Part shown: piece after piece, positions 1-7,801 of the stretch
Numbering within the stretch: position 1 is the first letter of the stretch
How the letters are laid out: each line of letters begins with the position of its first letter
DNA from: REEB470 sp032117095
GTDB lineage: Bacteria; Bacillota; Bacilli; Paenibacillales; YIM-B00363
Direction of reading: 5' to 3'
DNA: 17,100 nt
Assembly: GCA_032117095.1 (NCBI GenBank)
Contig: JAULZZ010000037.1
Coordinates: forward strand, 1-17,100
Notes under the pieces: generated by a model
Seen by the model: only the letters and a program-made list of their open reading frames with translations
Told to the model about the DNA's origin: nothing
The model's database searches: none
Made by a program: the position numbers and the translations under genes

Positions 1-578
1 TCGACTCTCCCTTATACCTGTACGGGATCGACTTGTTTCGCGGGGTCACGGTACTCCATGTAATACCGATTATCCTCGTTTTTGTGTATTTTATGTATGT
101 GCAGGCGCAATTTCAGTGGAAGACGGTAGTCGTACAGGCGTATGCTTTTTTGCAAAAACCCGTCACGGTGGTTGCGCTATTTGGGGTGGGGATAGCGGTT
201 CTCCTCGGCATGTATTACTTGTCGCGTACGGGAAATGCGGGGCAGACGACAGAATTGGAACGCATCGGGAGACAGCTGTTGCAAGATGTGTTGGGCGTAC
301 GTCCACGGACAAAAGAGTTTTTGCTGGCGCATCCGATGATGATTGTGGCATTGTTGTGTGGGGCGACGTGGCGCAAAGGGTGGCTCGGTGTCGGGATTCT
401 CTTCATCACGATCGGACAAATCTCCATCGTCGATACGTTTGCGCATTTGCACACGCCACTTGCCGTTTCGGTTATTCGTGTTAGCTATGGGATCGTACTT
501 GGTGCATTGATCGGGGGGGTGCTCAGTGTCCTCGTCAAAGGAGTGAACAAACGATGGTCACAACGGATCACACCATAA
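1..578 (+). CDS. DUF5693-like polytopic membrane protein, C-terminal part (5' end outside the window)
   Basis: The reading frame is open from base 3 to the TAA at 576-578, and it is open to the left edge, so the true start lies upstream. The TTG at 33 is only an internal leucine codon. About 191 residues are visible. They begin with an aromatic/glycine stretch ending DLFRG, followed by several hydrophobic membrane segments (roughly VLHVIPIILVFVYFMYV, VVALFGVGIAVLLGMYYL, MMIVALLCGATW, VGILFITIGQISIV and VIRVSYGIVLGALIGGVLSVLV). Proteins annotated DUF5693 commonly sit directly upstream of csaB in Bacillales, and the length, topology and position fit that family. The molecular role is unknown; a part in making or exporting the secondary cell-wall polymer is inferred from context. 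The end overlaps the next gene by 25 bases, which suggests translational coupling. The family call is from recall and context, not a search. Confidence 0.7.
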   Translation, partial: DSPLYLYGIDLFRGVTVLHVIPIILVFVYFMYVQAQFQWKTVVVQAYAFLQKPVTVVALFGVGIAVLLGMYYLSRTGNAGQTTELERIGRQLLQDVLGVRPRTKEFLLAHPMMIVALLCGATWRKGWLGVGILFITIGQISIVDTFAHLHTPLAVSVIRVSYGIVLGALIGGVLSVLVKGVNKRWSQRITP

Positions 579-2413
579 AACGCGTGGTGATTTTGGGCTA
601 TTATGGGTATCGCAATAGTGGCGATGAAGCGGTGTTGTATGCGATTTTGACGGCGTTGCGCGAGGAAGGACAAGCGAAGGGCGTGGTGGTCGTACCCACG
701 GTCATTTCTGGAGACGTTGTCGACACCCAAACGTTGCATCACGTGCAGGCGATTCATCGTTTTGATGTGCGTGCCATTCGTCGCGCTTGGCGTGAAAGTG
801 ACGCATTTATTTGTGGGGGGGGGAGCCTCCTCCAAGACGTGACAAGTGCACGCAGCATGTTGTATTATTTGAGTATGATACAGTGGGCATTGTGGGCACG
901 ATTGCCTGTGTATATTTATTCCCAAGGCATGGGCCCTGTGCGACGCAAGTGGTTGTTTGCTCGCTGGATCGGCGCTTTGATAAAACGTTGTTGCTACGTC
1001 TCCGTACGAGACCCTGCGTCGCATACGCTACTCACCACACAGTGTGGTGTCGATGCCCAACACGTGGACGTCGTCGTCGACCCCGTATTGGGGTGTACCG
1101 TACAAACCCCACCGGTGCGTCAGCGACGCATTGCCGTTTCCTTGCGTGACTGGCAAGGAGGGGAACGTGTTTTTGAAGCCGTATGCGAAGCACTGTGGCA
1201 CGTCTTACAAGAGACCGATGTCGATGTCGTGTTTTTGCCGTTTCACGAGCCGGATGATCGTCAGGTGAGTGACCGCATCTGCGCAACGTTATGGCAACGC
1301 GGTGTGGCGCGCACACGCCTTTTTACTGCTCCCCCCTTGGCACATCCGCAGGACATGGTCGATACGATCGCCTCTTGTACGGTACTCCTCGGGATGCGTT
1401 TGCATGCGCTCATTTATGCGACAGTAGCGCACACCCCTTGCATTGGCATTTCTTATGATCCGAAGATTGATCAATTTTTGCATCTGATCCAGCAACAGCC
1501 GATCGGCTCGACGACGACCGTAGAGGCGACGTCTCTGCGCCAATGTATCGTACAATGGCTAGGACAACCTGCATGCCCAGACGACGAACGTCTTGCACAG
1601 CGGGCACGGTTGTATGAGTTGGCGCGCACCCCTGCACGTCGTATACTTGCGCTGATGCAACGACAAACAGTCGAGTTGTTCGGCGTTTCGGTATCCCAAA
1701 AAACATTGGATGCGACCGTGGACGATTTGGCGCAAGCGATTGCTCGCCATACTGTGACGCACGTGGTGACGGCAAATCCGACGATGGTCATGCACGCGTT
1801 GCAACATCGTTCGTATTACCAGATGCTACGGCAAGCCGACCTCGTCGTTCCCGATGGCATTGGGCTCGTGTGGGCGGCGCGTCATGTGCGCAAACGTGTT
1901 GCCGGTCGCGTCGCAGGGTATGACCTCGTGCAGCAGTTGTTTTTACGTGGCGCTGCGCACGGCTGGCGTATTTATTTGCTCGGGGCGACGGCCGAAGTCA
2001 TCGCACAAGCGCACCGCACCATGCAACAGACGTATGCTGGGGTATCGATTGTCGGCAGTGAACACGGATACTTTTCTGCAGACGAAGATCAAGCGGTCAT
2101 CGCCCGCATTCGCCAAGCAAAGCCTCATATTTTGCTCGTGGGACGATCCATGGCAAACCAAGACGTATGGATTGCAAAATACCGTCAACAGCTTGATGTC
2201 CCCGTCATGGTCGGGGTCGGCGGGAGTTTTGATGTGATGGCAGGACGATTGCGTCGCGCACCACAGTGGGTGCAACGGATGAAGCTCGAATGGCTTTATC
2301 GGTTGTACCAAGAACCGTCACGGTTGCCACGGATGATCGTATTGCCGCGTTTTGTATTGCGTGTACTGTTTTTGGGGGACCGTATGCCACCTATCCGCAA
2401 CGATAAGGAGTGA
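554..2413 (+). CDS. csaB: Fused CsaB polysaccharide pyruvyl transferase and WecG/TagA/CpsF glycosyltransferase
   Basis: One 619-residue frame carries two enzymes. Residues about 8-365 match CsaB: GYYGYRNSGDEAVL (15-28), GGGSLLQD (88-95), YSQGMGP (122-128) and SVRDPAS (150-156), then GMRLHALIYA (280-289). This family adds a ketal pyruvate from phosphoenolpyruvate to secondary cell-wall polysaccharide, the ligand of SLH-domain S-layer proteins. Residues about 372-600 match WecG/TagA: ANPTMVMHAL (407-416), VPDGIGLVW (432-440) with the conserved Asp434, RVAGYDL (452-458), QDVWIAKY (536-543) and the tail GVGGSFDVMAGRLRRAP (554-570) with EWLYRL (579-584). TagA-type enzymes add ManNAc to GlcNAc-diphospho-undecaprenol. 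The motif usually reading G.P.QE.WI is GRSMANQDVWI here. A ribosome site AAAGGAG (about 537-543) precedes the ATG. The gene overlaps the upstream DUF5693-like gene and lies 12 bases before tagO. The two activities are usually on separate genes, so the fusion is notable. Confidence 0.9.
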   Translation: MVTTDHTIKRVVILGYYGYRNSGDEAVLYAILTALREEGQAKGVVVVPTVISGDVVDTQTLHHVQAIHRFDVRAIRRAWRESDAFICGGGSLLQDVTSARSMLYYLSMIQWALWARLPVYIYSQGMGPVRRKWLFARWIGALIKRCCYVSVRDPASHTLLTTQCGVDAQHVDVVVDPVLGCTVQTPPVRQRRIAVSLRDWQGGERVFEAVCEALWHVLQETDVDVVFLPFHEPDDRQVSDRICATLWQRGVARTRLFTAPPLAHPQDMVDTIASCTVLLGMRLHALIYATVAHTPCIGISYDPKIDQFLHLIQQQPIGSTTTVEATSLRQCIVQWLGQPACPDDERLAQRARLYELARTPARRILALMQRQTVELFGVSVSQKTLDATVDDLAQAIARHTVTHVVTANPTMVMHALQHRSYYQMLRQADLVVPDGIGLVWAARHVRKRVAGRVAGYDLVQQLFLRGAAHGWRIYLLGATAEVIAQAHRTMQQTYAGVSIVGSEHGYFSADEDQAVIARIRQAKPHILLVGRSMANQDVWIAKYRQQLDVPVMVGVGGSFDVMAGRLRRAPQWVQRMKLEWLYRLYQEPSRLPRMIVLPRFVLRVLFLGDRMPPIRNDKE

Positions 2414-2425
2414 AACAAGACGAAC

Positions 2426-3496
2426 ATGTTTGCGATATATAGTACTTTATTTTTAGGGGCCGCTACGCTCACGCTCATTTTCACGCCCCTGATGAAGCGA
2501 TTGGCCTTGCGGTACGGCGCAGTCGATGCCCCCAATGCGCGCAAAGTCCACCGTGCAGTGATGCCACGTTGGGGAGGCGTATCGATTTGTTTGGCTTTTT
2601 TGGTCGCGCTCGCTTGTGGCTTATTTTTTGTGGAGGGATACAAGAGCAATGTCATATGGGGCATTGTACTGGGCGCCATTGTGGTGACGATCGTTGGTGC
2701 GTTAGACGATCGGTATGATTTGGCACCACGCTGGAAGTTGCTCGGACAATTTGCCGCGGCAGGCATCGTCGTCTCTTTTGGTGTAAAGGTAGAGTGGATC
2801 AATTTGCCGTTTGGATACGATACGTCATTGAGTTGGTTGACCATTCCCCTCACGTTACTTTGGATTGTAGGCGTGACGAATGCGATCAATCTCATTGACG
2901 GCTTAGATGGGCTGGCCGCGGGGGTGTGTGCGATTGCGACAGGCACAATCCTATGTCTCGCCCTGATGATGGGCAACGTCACCGTGGCATTGCTCAGCGT
3001 CGTATTGCTCGGGAGCATCCTCAGTTTTCTCGTATTTAATTTTCATCCTGCCAAAATATTCATGGGCGATTCTGGCGCACTTTTTTTAGGTTTTTGTCTG
3101 GCGACGTTTTCTGTGCTCGGATTTAAGCAGGCGACACTCGTGTCTTTCGTCGTTCCGCTGTTCATCTTAGGTGTGCCGTTGACGGACACCTTTTTTGCGA
3201 TTGTCAGACGGATTCGCAATAAAAAACCCATTTCCGTAGCAGACAAAAACCACCTTCACCATTGTTTGCTTGCGCTGGGATTGAGTCATCGCAATTCCGT
3301 GCTCGTCGTGTATGCGATCGCCTTGGCGTTTGCGTTGAGTGCGATTTTACTTTCGACCGTGGCGCAGTGGGTCGCATTGATCGTCATTTTTGTGACATTG
3401 CTTGCGTTGCAAATCGGGGCAGAAGTCATTGGCATCGTCAACAAAGGCAGTAGGCCCGTCATTGAGTTTGTGCGATGGGTGTTGCAGCTCAAGTAA
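2426..3496 (+). CDS. tagO: Undecaprenyl-phosphate N-acetylhexosamine-1-phosphate transferase (TagO/WecA/MraY family)
   Basis: This 356-residue polytopic membrane protein would transfer GlcNAc-1-phosphate from UDP-GlcNAc to undecaprenyl phosphate on the inner face of the membrane, the first step of wall teichoic acid or secondary polymer synthesis. The family motifs are all visible: DAPN.RKVH..MPRWGG (34-51), the Mg-binding DD at 94-95 in GALDDRYDL, NAINLIDGLDGLAAG (152-166), FNFHPAKIFMGDSG (204-217) and the cytoplasmic histidine motif HLHH (276-279). About eleven hydrophobic segments are visible. The length is normal for TagO. The ATG is the first start after the in-frame TGA at 2411; the AAGGAG at 2405-2410 is 15 bases away, longer than usual. 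It follows csaB-tagA closely and is probably the last gene of that operon. WecA-type function in another glycan cannot be excluded. Confidence 0.9.
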   Translation: MFAIYSTLFLGAATLTLIFTPLMKRLALRYGAVDAPNARKVHRAVMPRWGGVSICLAFLVALACGLFFVEGYKSNVIWGIVLGAIVVTIVGALDDRYDLAPRWKLLGQFAAAGIVVSFGVKVEWINLPFGYDTSLSWLTIPLTLLWIVGVTNAINLIDGLDGLAAGVCAIATGTILCLALMMGNVTVALLSVVLLGSILSFLVFNFHPAKIFMGDSGALFLGFCLATFSVLGFKQATLVSFVVPLFILGVPLTDTFFAIVRRIRNKKPISVADKNHLHHCLLALGLSHRNSVLVVYAIALAFALSAILLSTVAQWVALIVIFVTLLALQIGAEVIGIVNKGSRPVIEFVRWVLQLK

Positions 3497-3531
3497 AACG
3501 GGCGACAGTCTTGTGGACGTCTCGTACTCAT

Positions 3532-3636
3532 ATACGAAACACGGATTAAAAACATCCATGTAGAGCGATTCCTTTTACGAGAAAGCACAGTAATTTTTAA
3601 CCAGTAGGATTCCTGTATTCAAACCGTGTTTAGCAT
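3532..3636 (+). repeat. Interspersed 104-bp repeat, copy R1
   Basis: Intergenic copy between tagO and sufC. The left end reads ATACGAAACACGGATT. The right end reads CCGTGTTTAGCAT, the degenerate reverse complement of the left end. The internal blocks shared with other copies are ACATC.ATG.AGAG, CTTTTACGAGAAAGCA, TTTTTAACCA.TAGGAT and TGTATTCAAA. No target duplication is obvious. The rest of the tagO-sufC gap holds the suf promoter. Confidence 0.85.
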
Positions 3637-3705
3637 AGGGCGTGGCATCGCCTCGACATAAGGGGTTGCGCAAATTTTCGTATGCCAGTGTTTTTCGGTG
3701 TACCC

Positions 3706-3734
3706 TTTTCATTGGCGATCAAGTTCGGTATAAT
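3706..3734 (+). promoter_or_regulatory. Sigma-A-like promoter of the suf operon
   Basis: TATAAT at 3729-3734 is a perfect -10. TTTTCA at 3706-3711 lies 17 bases upstream and matches the -35 consensus TTGACA at four of six positions. Transcription would begin near 3741, about 50 bases before the sufC ATG. It lies downstream of repeat R1. Confidence 0.6.
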
Positions 3735-3743
3735 AGAAAGCGA

Positions 3744-3760
3744 GTGAGAATCATTGAGAA
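3744..3760 (+). promoter_or_regulatory. Possible Fur/PerR-like operator next to the suf promoter start
   Basis: TGAGAATCATTGAGAAT lies at the expected transcription start. It reads as a direct repeat TGAGAAT-CAT-TGAGAAT and matches the Bacillus Fur 7-1-7 box (TGATAAT-N-ATTATCA) at about 10 of 14 positions, the left half better than the right. Iron or peroxide control of suf is common, but the match is weak and could be chance. Confidence 0.3.
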
Positions 3761-3792
3761 TGAACAACCACGCATAGAGGAGGGCAACGTAG

Positions 3793-4632
3793 ATGGAAAA
3801 TACGCATACATCACCAGTTTTGCACATCCGAGACCTTCACGCTAGCATCGAGGAAAAGGCGATCCTCAAAGGGCTTTCGCTAGACGCCAAAGGGGGCGAA
3901 GTCCATGCCATCATGGGGCCCAACGGCACGGGGAAGAGCACGCTTGCCTCGGTACTCATGGGGCATCCACGGTACGAAGTGACCGCAGGGACTGTGCAGT
4001 TAGACGGTGCCGATGTGTTGGAGATGAAAGTCGATGAGCGTGCGCATGCCGGCTTGTTTTTGGCAATGCAATATCCGAGTGAAATCACAGGCGTCACGAA
4101 CGCTGACTTTTTGCGCAGTGCGCTCAACGCAAAGCGTGGGCCTGATCAGGAAATCTCCTTGATCAAGTTCATCCGGCACATGGAGCGGAAGATGAAAGAG
4201 TTGGAGATGGACCCGCAGTTTATGCACCGCTATTTGAATGAAGGATTTTCTGGAGGCGAGAAAAAACGCAACGAAATTTTACAAATGATGGTGTTAGAAC
4301 CGCGCATTGTCATTCTTGATGAGATCGATTCGGGACTCGACATTGATGCATTGAAAGTCGTGGCAGCGGGTGTCAACGCCATGCGTGCACCAGAGCGGGC
4401 GTTTTTGATCATCACGCACTACCAACGTCTACTTACGTACGTCCAGCCAGACTTCGTTCACGTGATGATGCAAGGACGCATCGTGAAATCTGGAGGACCC
4501 GAGCTCTCCTTGCGTTTGGAAGCAGAAGGATACGATTGGATCAAGCAAGAATGTGGGATCGAAGACGAAGTGATCGAATCTACGGATACGTGGCAAGTCC
4601 CGATGCAGACGACAGCTCCTGTGCGGTCATAA
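3793..4632 (+). CDS. sufC: SufC, ATPase of the SUF Fe-S cluster scaffold complex
   Basis: This 279-residue ABC-type ATPase would be the cytoplasmic energy-coupling subunit of SufBCD, which builds iron-sulfur clusters. Walker A is GPNGTGKST (42-50), the Q-loop glutamine is in AMQYPSE (about Gln93), the ABC signature is FSGGEKKR (152-159), Walker B is IVILDEIDSGLD (172-183) and the switch histidine is in IITHYQR (about His209). GLDIDALKVVAAGVN and the HYQRLL stretch are specific to SufC rather than transporter ATPases. The protein is slightly longer than the usual 250-260 residues because of a C-terminal tail. GAGGAGGG at about 3777-3784 sits eight bases before the ATG. It is the first gene of the suf operon and its TAA lies within the sufD ribosome site. 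Confidence 0.97.
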   Translation: MENTHTSPVLHIRDLHASIEEKAILKGLSLDAKGGEVHAIMGPNGTGKSTLASVLMGHPRYEVTAGTVQLDGADVLEMKVDERAHAGLFLAMQYPSEITGVTNADFLRSALNAKRGPDQEISLIKFIRHMERKMKELEMDPQFMHRYLNEGFSGGEKKRNEILQMMVLEPRIVILDEIDSGLDIDALKVVAAGVNAMRAPERAFLIITHYQRLLTYVQPDFVHVMMQGRIVKSGGPELSLRLEAEGYDWIKQECGIEDEVIESTDTWQVPMQTTAPVRS

Positions 4633-4644
4633 GGAGGGGACAAC

Positions 4645-5961
4645 ATGAGTACGAATACGACAGAAACCGCTTATGCGGCGTACGCTTCGATCGAACCAGC
4701 GAAACCTACGGAAAGTGCAACCATTCGCCAAAGACGTCACGATGCGATCGAACAAGCGGTTGCATTGCCGTTTCCTTCCCTCGAAAAAATGCGCATTGAG
4801 CGATGGAACTGGAAAAATAGAGGGACGTATCGTCCAAGCAAACGATGTACGCATCGAGAACAGTTGCCTGCGCACGTATTAGAACGGCTCGACCCGCACA
4901 CGTCCAATGTCATCGTGCAGCACAATTCAGCAGTCATTTATACGGAGTTAGATCAGGCACACCAAGAGCAAGGCGTAATATTGTGTGACTTGGCGCAGGC
5001 GATCGATCAACAGGGAGAGACGGTGCGTCAACGGTTGTTTGGGGCGATCCCCGTAGGCGAAGATCAGCTCACAGCGTGGCATGCGGCGGTGTGGAATGGG
5101 GGAGTCTATTTGTACGTCCCCCCAAAAGTCACCTTGCCAGAACCCATCCAGATCATCCTCTTCCTCGATGACGCAGAAGCGACATTCGCACCGCATGTTC
5201 TCGTCGTGGCCGAACAAGACAGTCGGGTACAGCTCGTCATGCACGTCATGTCCACGCATGCTGCCGTCCAGACGCCCCAACCGACGCTCGTGACGAGTAC
5301 GATGATGGAAGTGTTCGCCCAACCACGGTCTCACGTACACATTGCACTCGTGCACGAGATGGGGGAGCACATTACAGAAGTGTGCTATCGCCGGGCGGTC
5401 ATTGGGCAAGATGCGACCGTACAATGGGTGATCGGTGAGTTAAGCGATGGGTGGAGCATTGCCGATACGCAAAGTTTGCTCCTCGGACCACGTGCACAAT
5501 CTGAGATGCATGTGATCGGGTTAGGCAGTCAGGAGCAGCGCATACACCAAACGACACGGGCGGTGCATCGCGGCAAGGCATCGGAAAGCAATATGGTGAC
5601 CCGTGTGGTCATGCGACAATCTGCTACCGCGATTATTAATGGGATTACGAAGATAGAGCACGGGGCGACACGTGCCAACGGACAACAGACAGAACGCATT
5701 CTCATGCTCAGTCCTACCGCGCGGGGAGACGCCAATCCCATTTTACTCATCGATGAAGACGACGTAAAAGCAGGGCATGCGGCGAGTGTAGGGCAGGTGA
5801 ATCCAGAACAAATTTATTATTTGATGTCTCGAGGCATTCCGCGGCAAGAAGCCGAACGTTTGCTCATCCAAGGATTTTTGGCGCCGACGATCGCTGCCAT
5901 ACCGATGGAGCGGGTGCGTACGCAATTGACATCCCGTGTGGAGAGGAAGCTGTTCTCATGA
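4645..5961 (+). CDS. sufD: SufD, Fe-S cluster scaffold subunit
   Basis: This 438-residue SufBD-family protein would pair with SufB in the SufBC2D scaffold. The variable N-terminal region (1-140) is followed by the beta-helical core. Recognisable blocks are AWHAAVWNGGVYLYVP (144-159), GITKIEHGATRANGQQ (333-348), RILMLSPTARGDANPILLIDEDD (351-373) and AGHAASVG (376-383); His378 corresponds to the essential SufD histidine in Escherichia coli. The end, EQIYYLMSRGI..QEAERLLIQGFL, is the shared SufB/SufD C-terminal helix region. AAGGAGGGG lies directly after the sufC stop, and the stop codon overlaps the sufS start (ATGA), so coupling with both neighbours is likely. It is clearly the paralogue of sufB at 7802 but lacks the SufB cysteine of the CDT motif, consistent with SufD. 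Confidence 0.95.
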   Translation: MSTNTTETAYAAYASIEPAKPTESATIRQRRHDAIEQAVALPFPSLEKMRIERWNWKNRGTYRPSKRCTHREQLPAHVLERLDPHTSNVIVQHNSAVIYTELDQAHQEQGVILCDLAQAIDQQGETVRQRLFGAIPVGEDQLTAWHAAVWNGGVYLYVPPKVTLPEPIQIILFLDDAEATFAPHVLVVAEQDSRVQLVMHVMSTHAAVQTPQPTLVTSTMMEVFAQPRSHVHIALVHEMGEHITEVCYRRAVIGQDATVQWVIGELSDGWSIADTQSLLLGPRAQSEMHVIGLGSQEQRIHQTTRAVHRGKASESNMVTRVVMRQSATAIINGITKIEHGATRANGQQTERILMLSPTARGDANPILLIDEDDVKAGHAASVGQVNPEQIYYLMSRGIPRQEAERLLIQGFLAPTIAAIPMERVRTQLTSRVERKLFS

Positions 5962-7196
5962 GTTTGCGTACCGTATCGCCTACATGGAAAGCCGATTTTC
6001 CGATCTTGCACCAGCACATTCATGGACATCCGCTCACGTATTTGGATAGTGCGGCCTCGTCACAAAAACCACAAGCGGTGTTGGAGGCGATGCGTTACTA
6101 CGAAACGCACGACCATGCAAACGTACATCGGGGGGTGCATACGCTCGGCACACGGGCGACGGACGCTTACGAAGGTGCGCGCGCGAAAGTCGCACAGTTT
6201 ATCGGGGCGCAAACGGCCGAAGAAATCGTGTTTACACGAGGGACCACGACGGCGTTAAATTTAGTCGCAAGCAGTTTTGCGCGCGCCACGTGTCGCCAAG
6301 GCGACCACATCGTGCTCACGCCGATGGAACATCACGCCAACCTCATTCCTTGGCAACAAGTTGCGCATGCGACAGGGGCGACGCTCGTCTATTTGCCACT
6401 CTGTGAAGACGGGACGATCGACGTTGCCCAAGCGTTGACACAGATTACGGCACAGACGAAAGTATTGGCACTCAGTCACGTCTCCAACGTACTCGGGATG
6501 GTCAATCCACTCGAACCGCTCATTGCCCAAGCGCATCGTTACGGGGCGGTTGTCGTCGTCGACGGTGCACAAAGCACGCCACATCAACGCATCGATGTCC
6601 AACAGCTCGATTGTGATTTCTTCGCTTTTTCGGGGCACAAAATGTGCGGGCCAACCGGCATCGGGGTATTGTACGGCAAGGCAAAATGGCTGCGCCACAT
6701 GTCCCCCATCGAGTTTGGCGGTGAGATGATCGACCACGTGGATTTGTATACGGCGACATGGAAAGACGCCCCGCTTCGTTTTGAACCAGGGACACCGATG
6801 ATTGCCGGTGCGATCGGCTTAGGGGCAGCGATAGACTATTTGCAAGCGATTGGCATGGATGCGTTGTGTGCACACGATCGGCAGTTAAGTGCATATGCGT
6901 ACGATGTCATTCGGGCGATTCCCGACGTGACGGTGTATGGTCCTTCGACAGGACGAACAGGATTGGTCACATTTAACGTCGGAGACATCCATCCGCACGA
7001 CATTGCGACGTTTTTGGATGCCCAAGGCATTGCGGTGCGAGCAGGCCATCATTGTGCCCAACCGTTGATGCAGTGGTTGCGTGTCCCTGCGACGGTGCGG
7101 GCGAGCTTTTACCTGTACAATGACGAAGAAGACGTACACACGTTAGAAAAAGCATTGATCCGCGCAAAGGAGTACTTTCACCATGCAACTCGATGA
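5958..7196 (+). CDS. sufS: SufS, PLP-dependent cysteine desulfurase
   Basis: This 412-residue class V aminotransferase-fold enzyme would take sulfur from cysteine as a persulfide and pass it to SufU. Visible landmarks are YLDSAASSQKP (28-38), TRGTTTALNLV (93-103), the PLP-stacking histidine in MEHHANLIPW (His126), VDGAQS (201-206), the lysine that binds PLP in FSGHKMCGPTGIG (Lys228) and the catalytic cysteine in RAGHHCAQPL (Cys366). The RAGHHC motif places it in group II (SufS/CsdA) rather than NifS/IscS. The length is typical. GAGAGGAAG eight bases before the ATG supports the start, which overlaps sufD by 4 bases. The 3' end overlaps sufU by 14 bases. Confidence 0.97.
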   Translation: MSLRTVSPTWKADFPILHQHIHGHPLTYLDSAASSQKPQAVLEAMRYYETHDHANVHRGVHTLGTRATDAYEGARAKVAQFIGAQTAEEIVFTRGTTTALNLVASSFARATCRQGDHIVLTPMEHHANLIPWQQVAHATGATLVYLPLCEDGTIDVAQALTQITAQTKVLALSHVSNVLGMVNPLEPLIAQAHRYGAVVVVDGAQSTPHQRIDVQQLDCDFFAFSGHKMCGPTGIGVLYGKAKWLRHMSPIEFGGEMIDHVDLYTATWKDAPLRFEPGTPMIAGAIGLGAAIDYLQAIGMDALCAHDRQLSAYAYDVIRAIPDVTVYGPSTGRTGLVTFNVGDIHPHDIATFLDAQGIAVRAGHHCAQPLMQWLRVPATVRASFYLYNDEEDVHTLEKALIRAKEYFHHATR

Positions 7197-7611
7197 ACTG
7201 TATCGTCGCGTCATCATGGACCACTACAAACGCCCGCACAACCAAGGCGATATTCCAGATGGAAACGTCAACGTTCACCTCAACAACCCTTCTTGTGGCG
7301 ATAAAATTACGTTGCAGCTGCGCATCGAAAACAATGTCGTCAAGCAAGCGAAATTTCGGGGCGAAGGGTGCTCCATCTCGATCGCCTCTGCGTCGATGAT
7401 GACCGATGCGATCAAAGGAAAAACGGTTGACGAAGCACACGCACTGGCGCAACAATTTTCACAACTCATGCAAGGCGAACCCGTGGAGTTTCCCGAATAT
7501 GAAGAGCTAGAAGCGTTGCGCGGGGTGACGCATTTCCCTGCTCGCATCAAATGTGCGTTGTTGGCGTGGAACGCCTTACGCAAAGGCACGCAGACACAGC
7601 CGTCCGAATAG
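7183..7611 (+). CDS. sufU: SufU, zinc-dependent sulfurtransferase partner of SufS
   Basis: This 142-residue IscU-like protein of the Gram-positive SufU branch would accept persulfide sulfur from SufS and relay it to SufBCD. The three conserved cysteines and the aspartate are present: NPSCGD (Cys38, Asp40), GEGCSIS (Cys63) and RIKCALLAW (Cys124). The insertion of about 18-20 residues between the second and third cysteines relative to IscU (the HALAQQFSQLMQGEPVEF region) is the SufU hallmark. The N-terminus LDELYRRVIMDHYKRPHN is also typical. AAAGGAG lies ten bases before the ATG inside the sufS coding end. After this gene the operon is interrupted by 190 bases before sufB. Confidence 0.95.
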   Translation: MQLDELYRRVIMDHYKRPHNQGDIPDGNVNVHLNNPSCGDKITLQLRIENNVVKQAKFRGEGCSISIASASMMTDAIKGKTVDEAHALAQQFSQLMQGEPVEFPEYEELEALRGVTHFPARIKCALLAWNALRKGTQTQPSE

Positions 7612-7786
7612 GTGCATGCGGGGGATTGCGAATCCATATTTCGACACAGGCATACGGTCAGTCAAAATGTCGCTGTATTGATGGGAACATTCAGGAAATC
7701 GGATGAAGTAGCGCGTAGGGAAACAAATACAGGGGAAAGCGGTCTTTGCGTGTACCCCTTCTTTTCATATACGTACGTAAATTCAT

Positions 7787-7793
7787 AAGGAGG
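7787..7793 (+). promoter_or_regulatory. Ribosome binding site that fixes the sufB start
   Basis: AAGGAGG, a near-perfect anti-Shine-Dalgarno match, lies eight bases before the ATG at 7802. The upstream in-frame TTG at 7796 is only two bases from it, which excludes that start. Confidence 0.8.
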
Positions 7794-7801
7794 GATTGAC
7801 C

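Noticed and set aside
485..1024. 179-codon minus-strand frame
   Set aside because: Antisense to the CsaB domain with its motifs GYYG and GGGSLLQD; no coding evidence.
2296..3018. 240-codon minus-strand frame
   Set aside because: It lies wholly opposite the csaB end and tagO, both of which have clear family motifs; the predicted peptide is Thr/Asn/Pro-rich with no recognisable domain.
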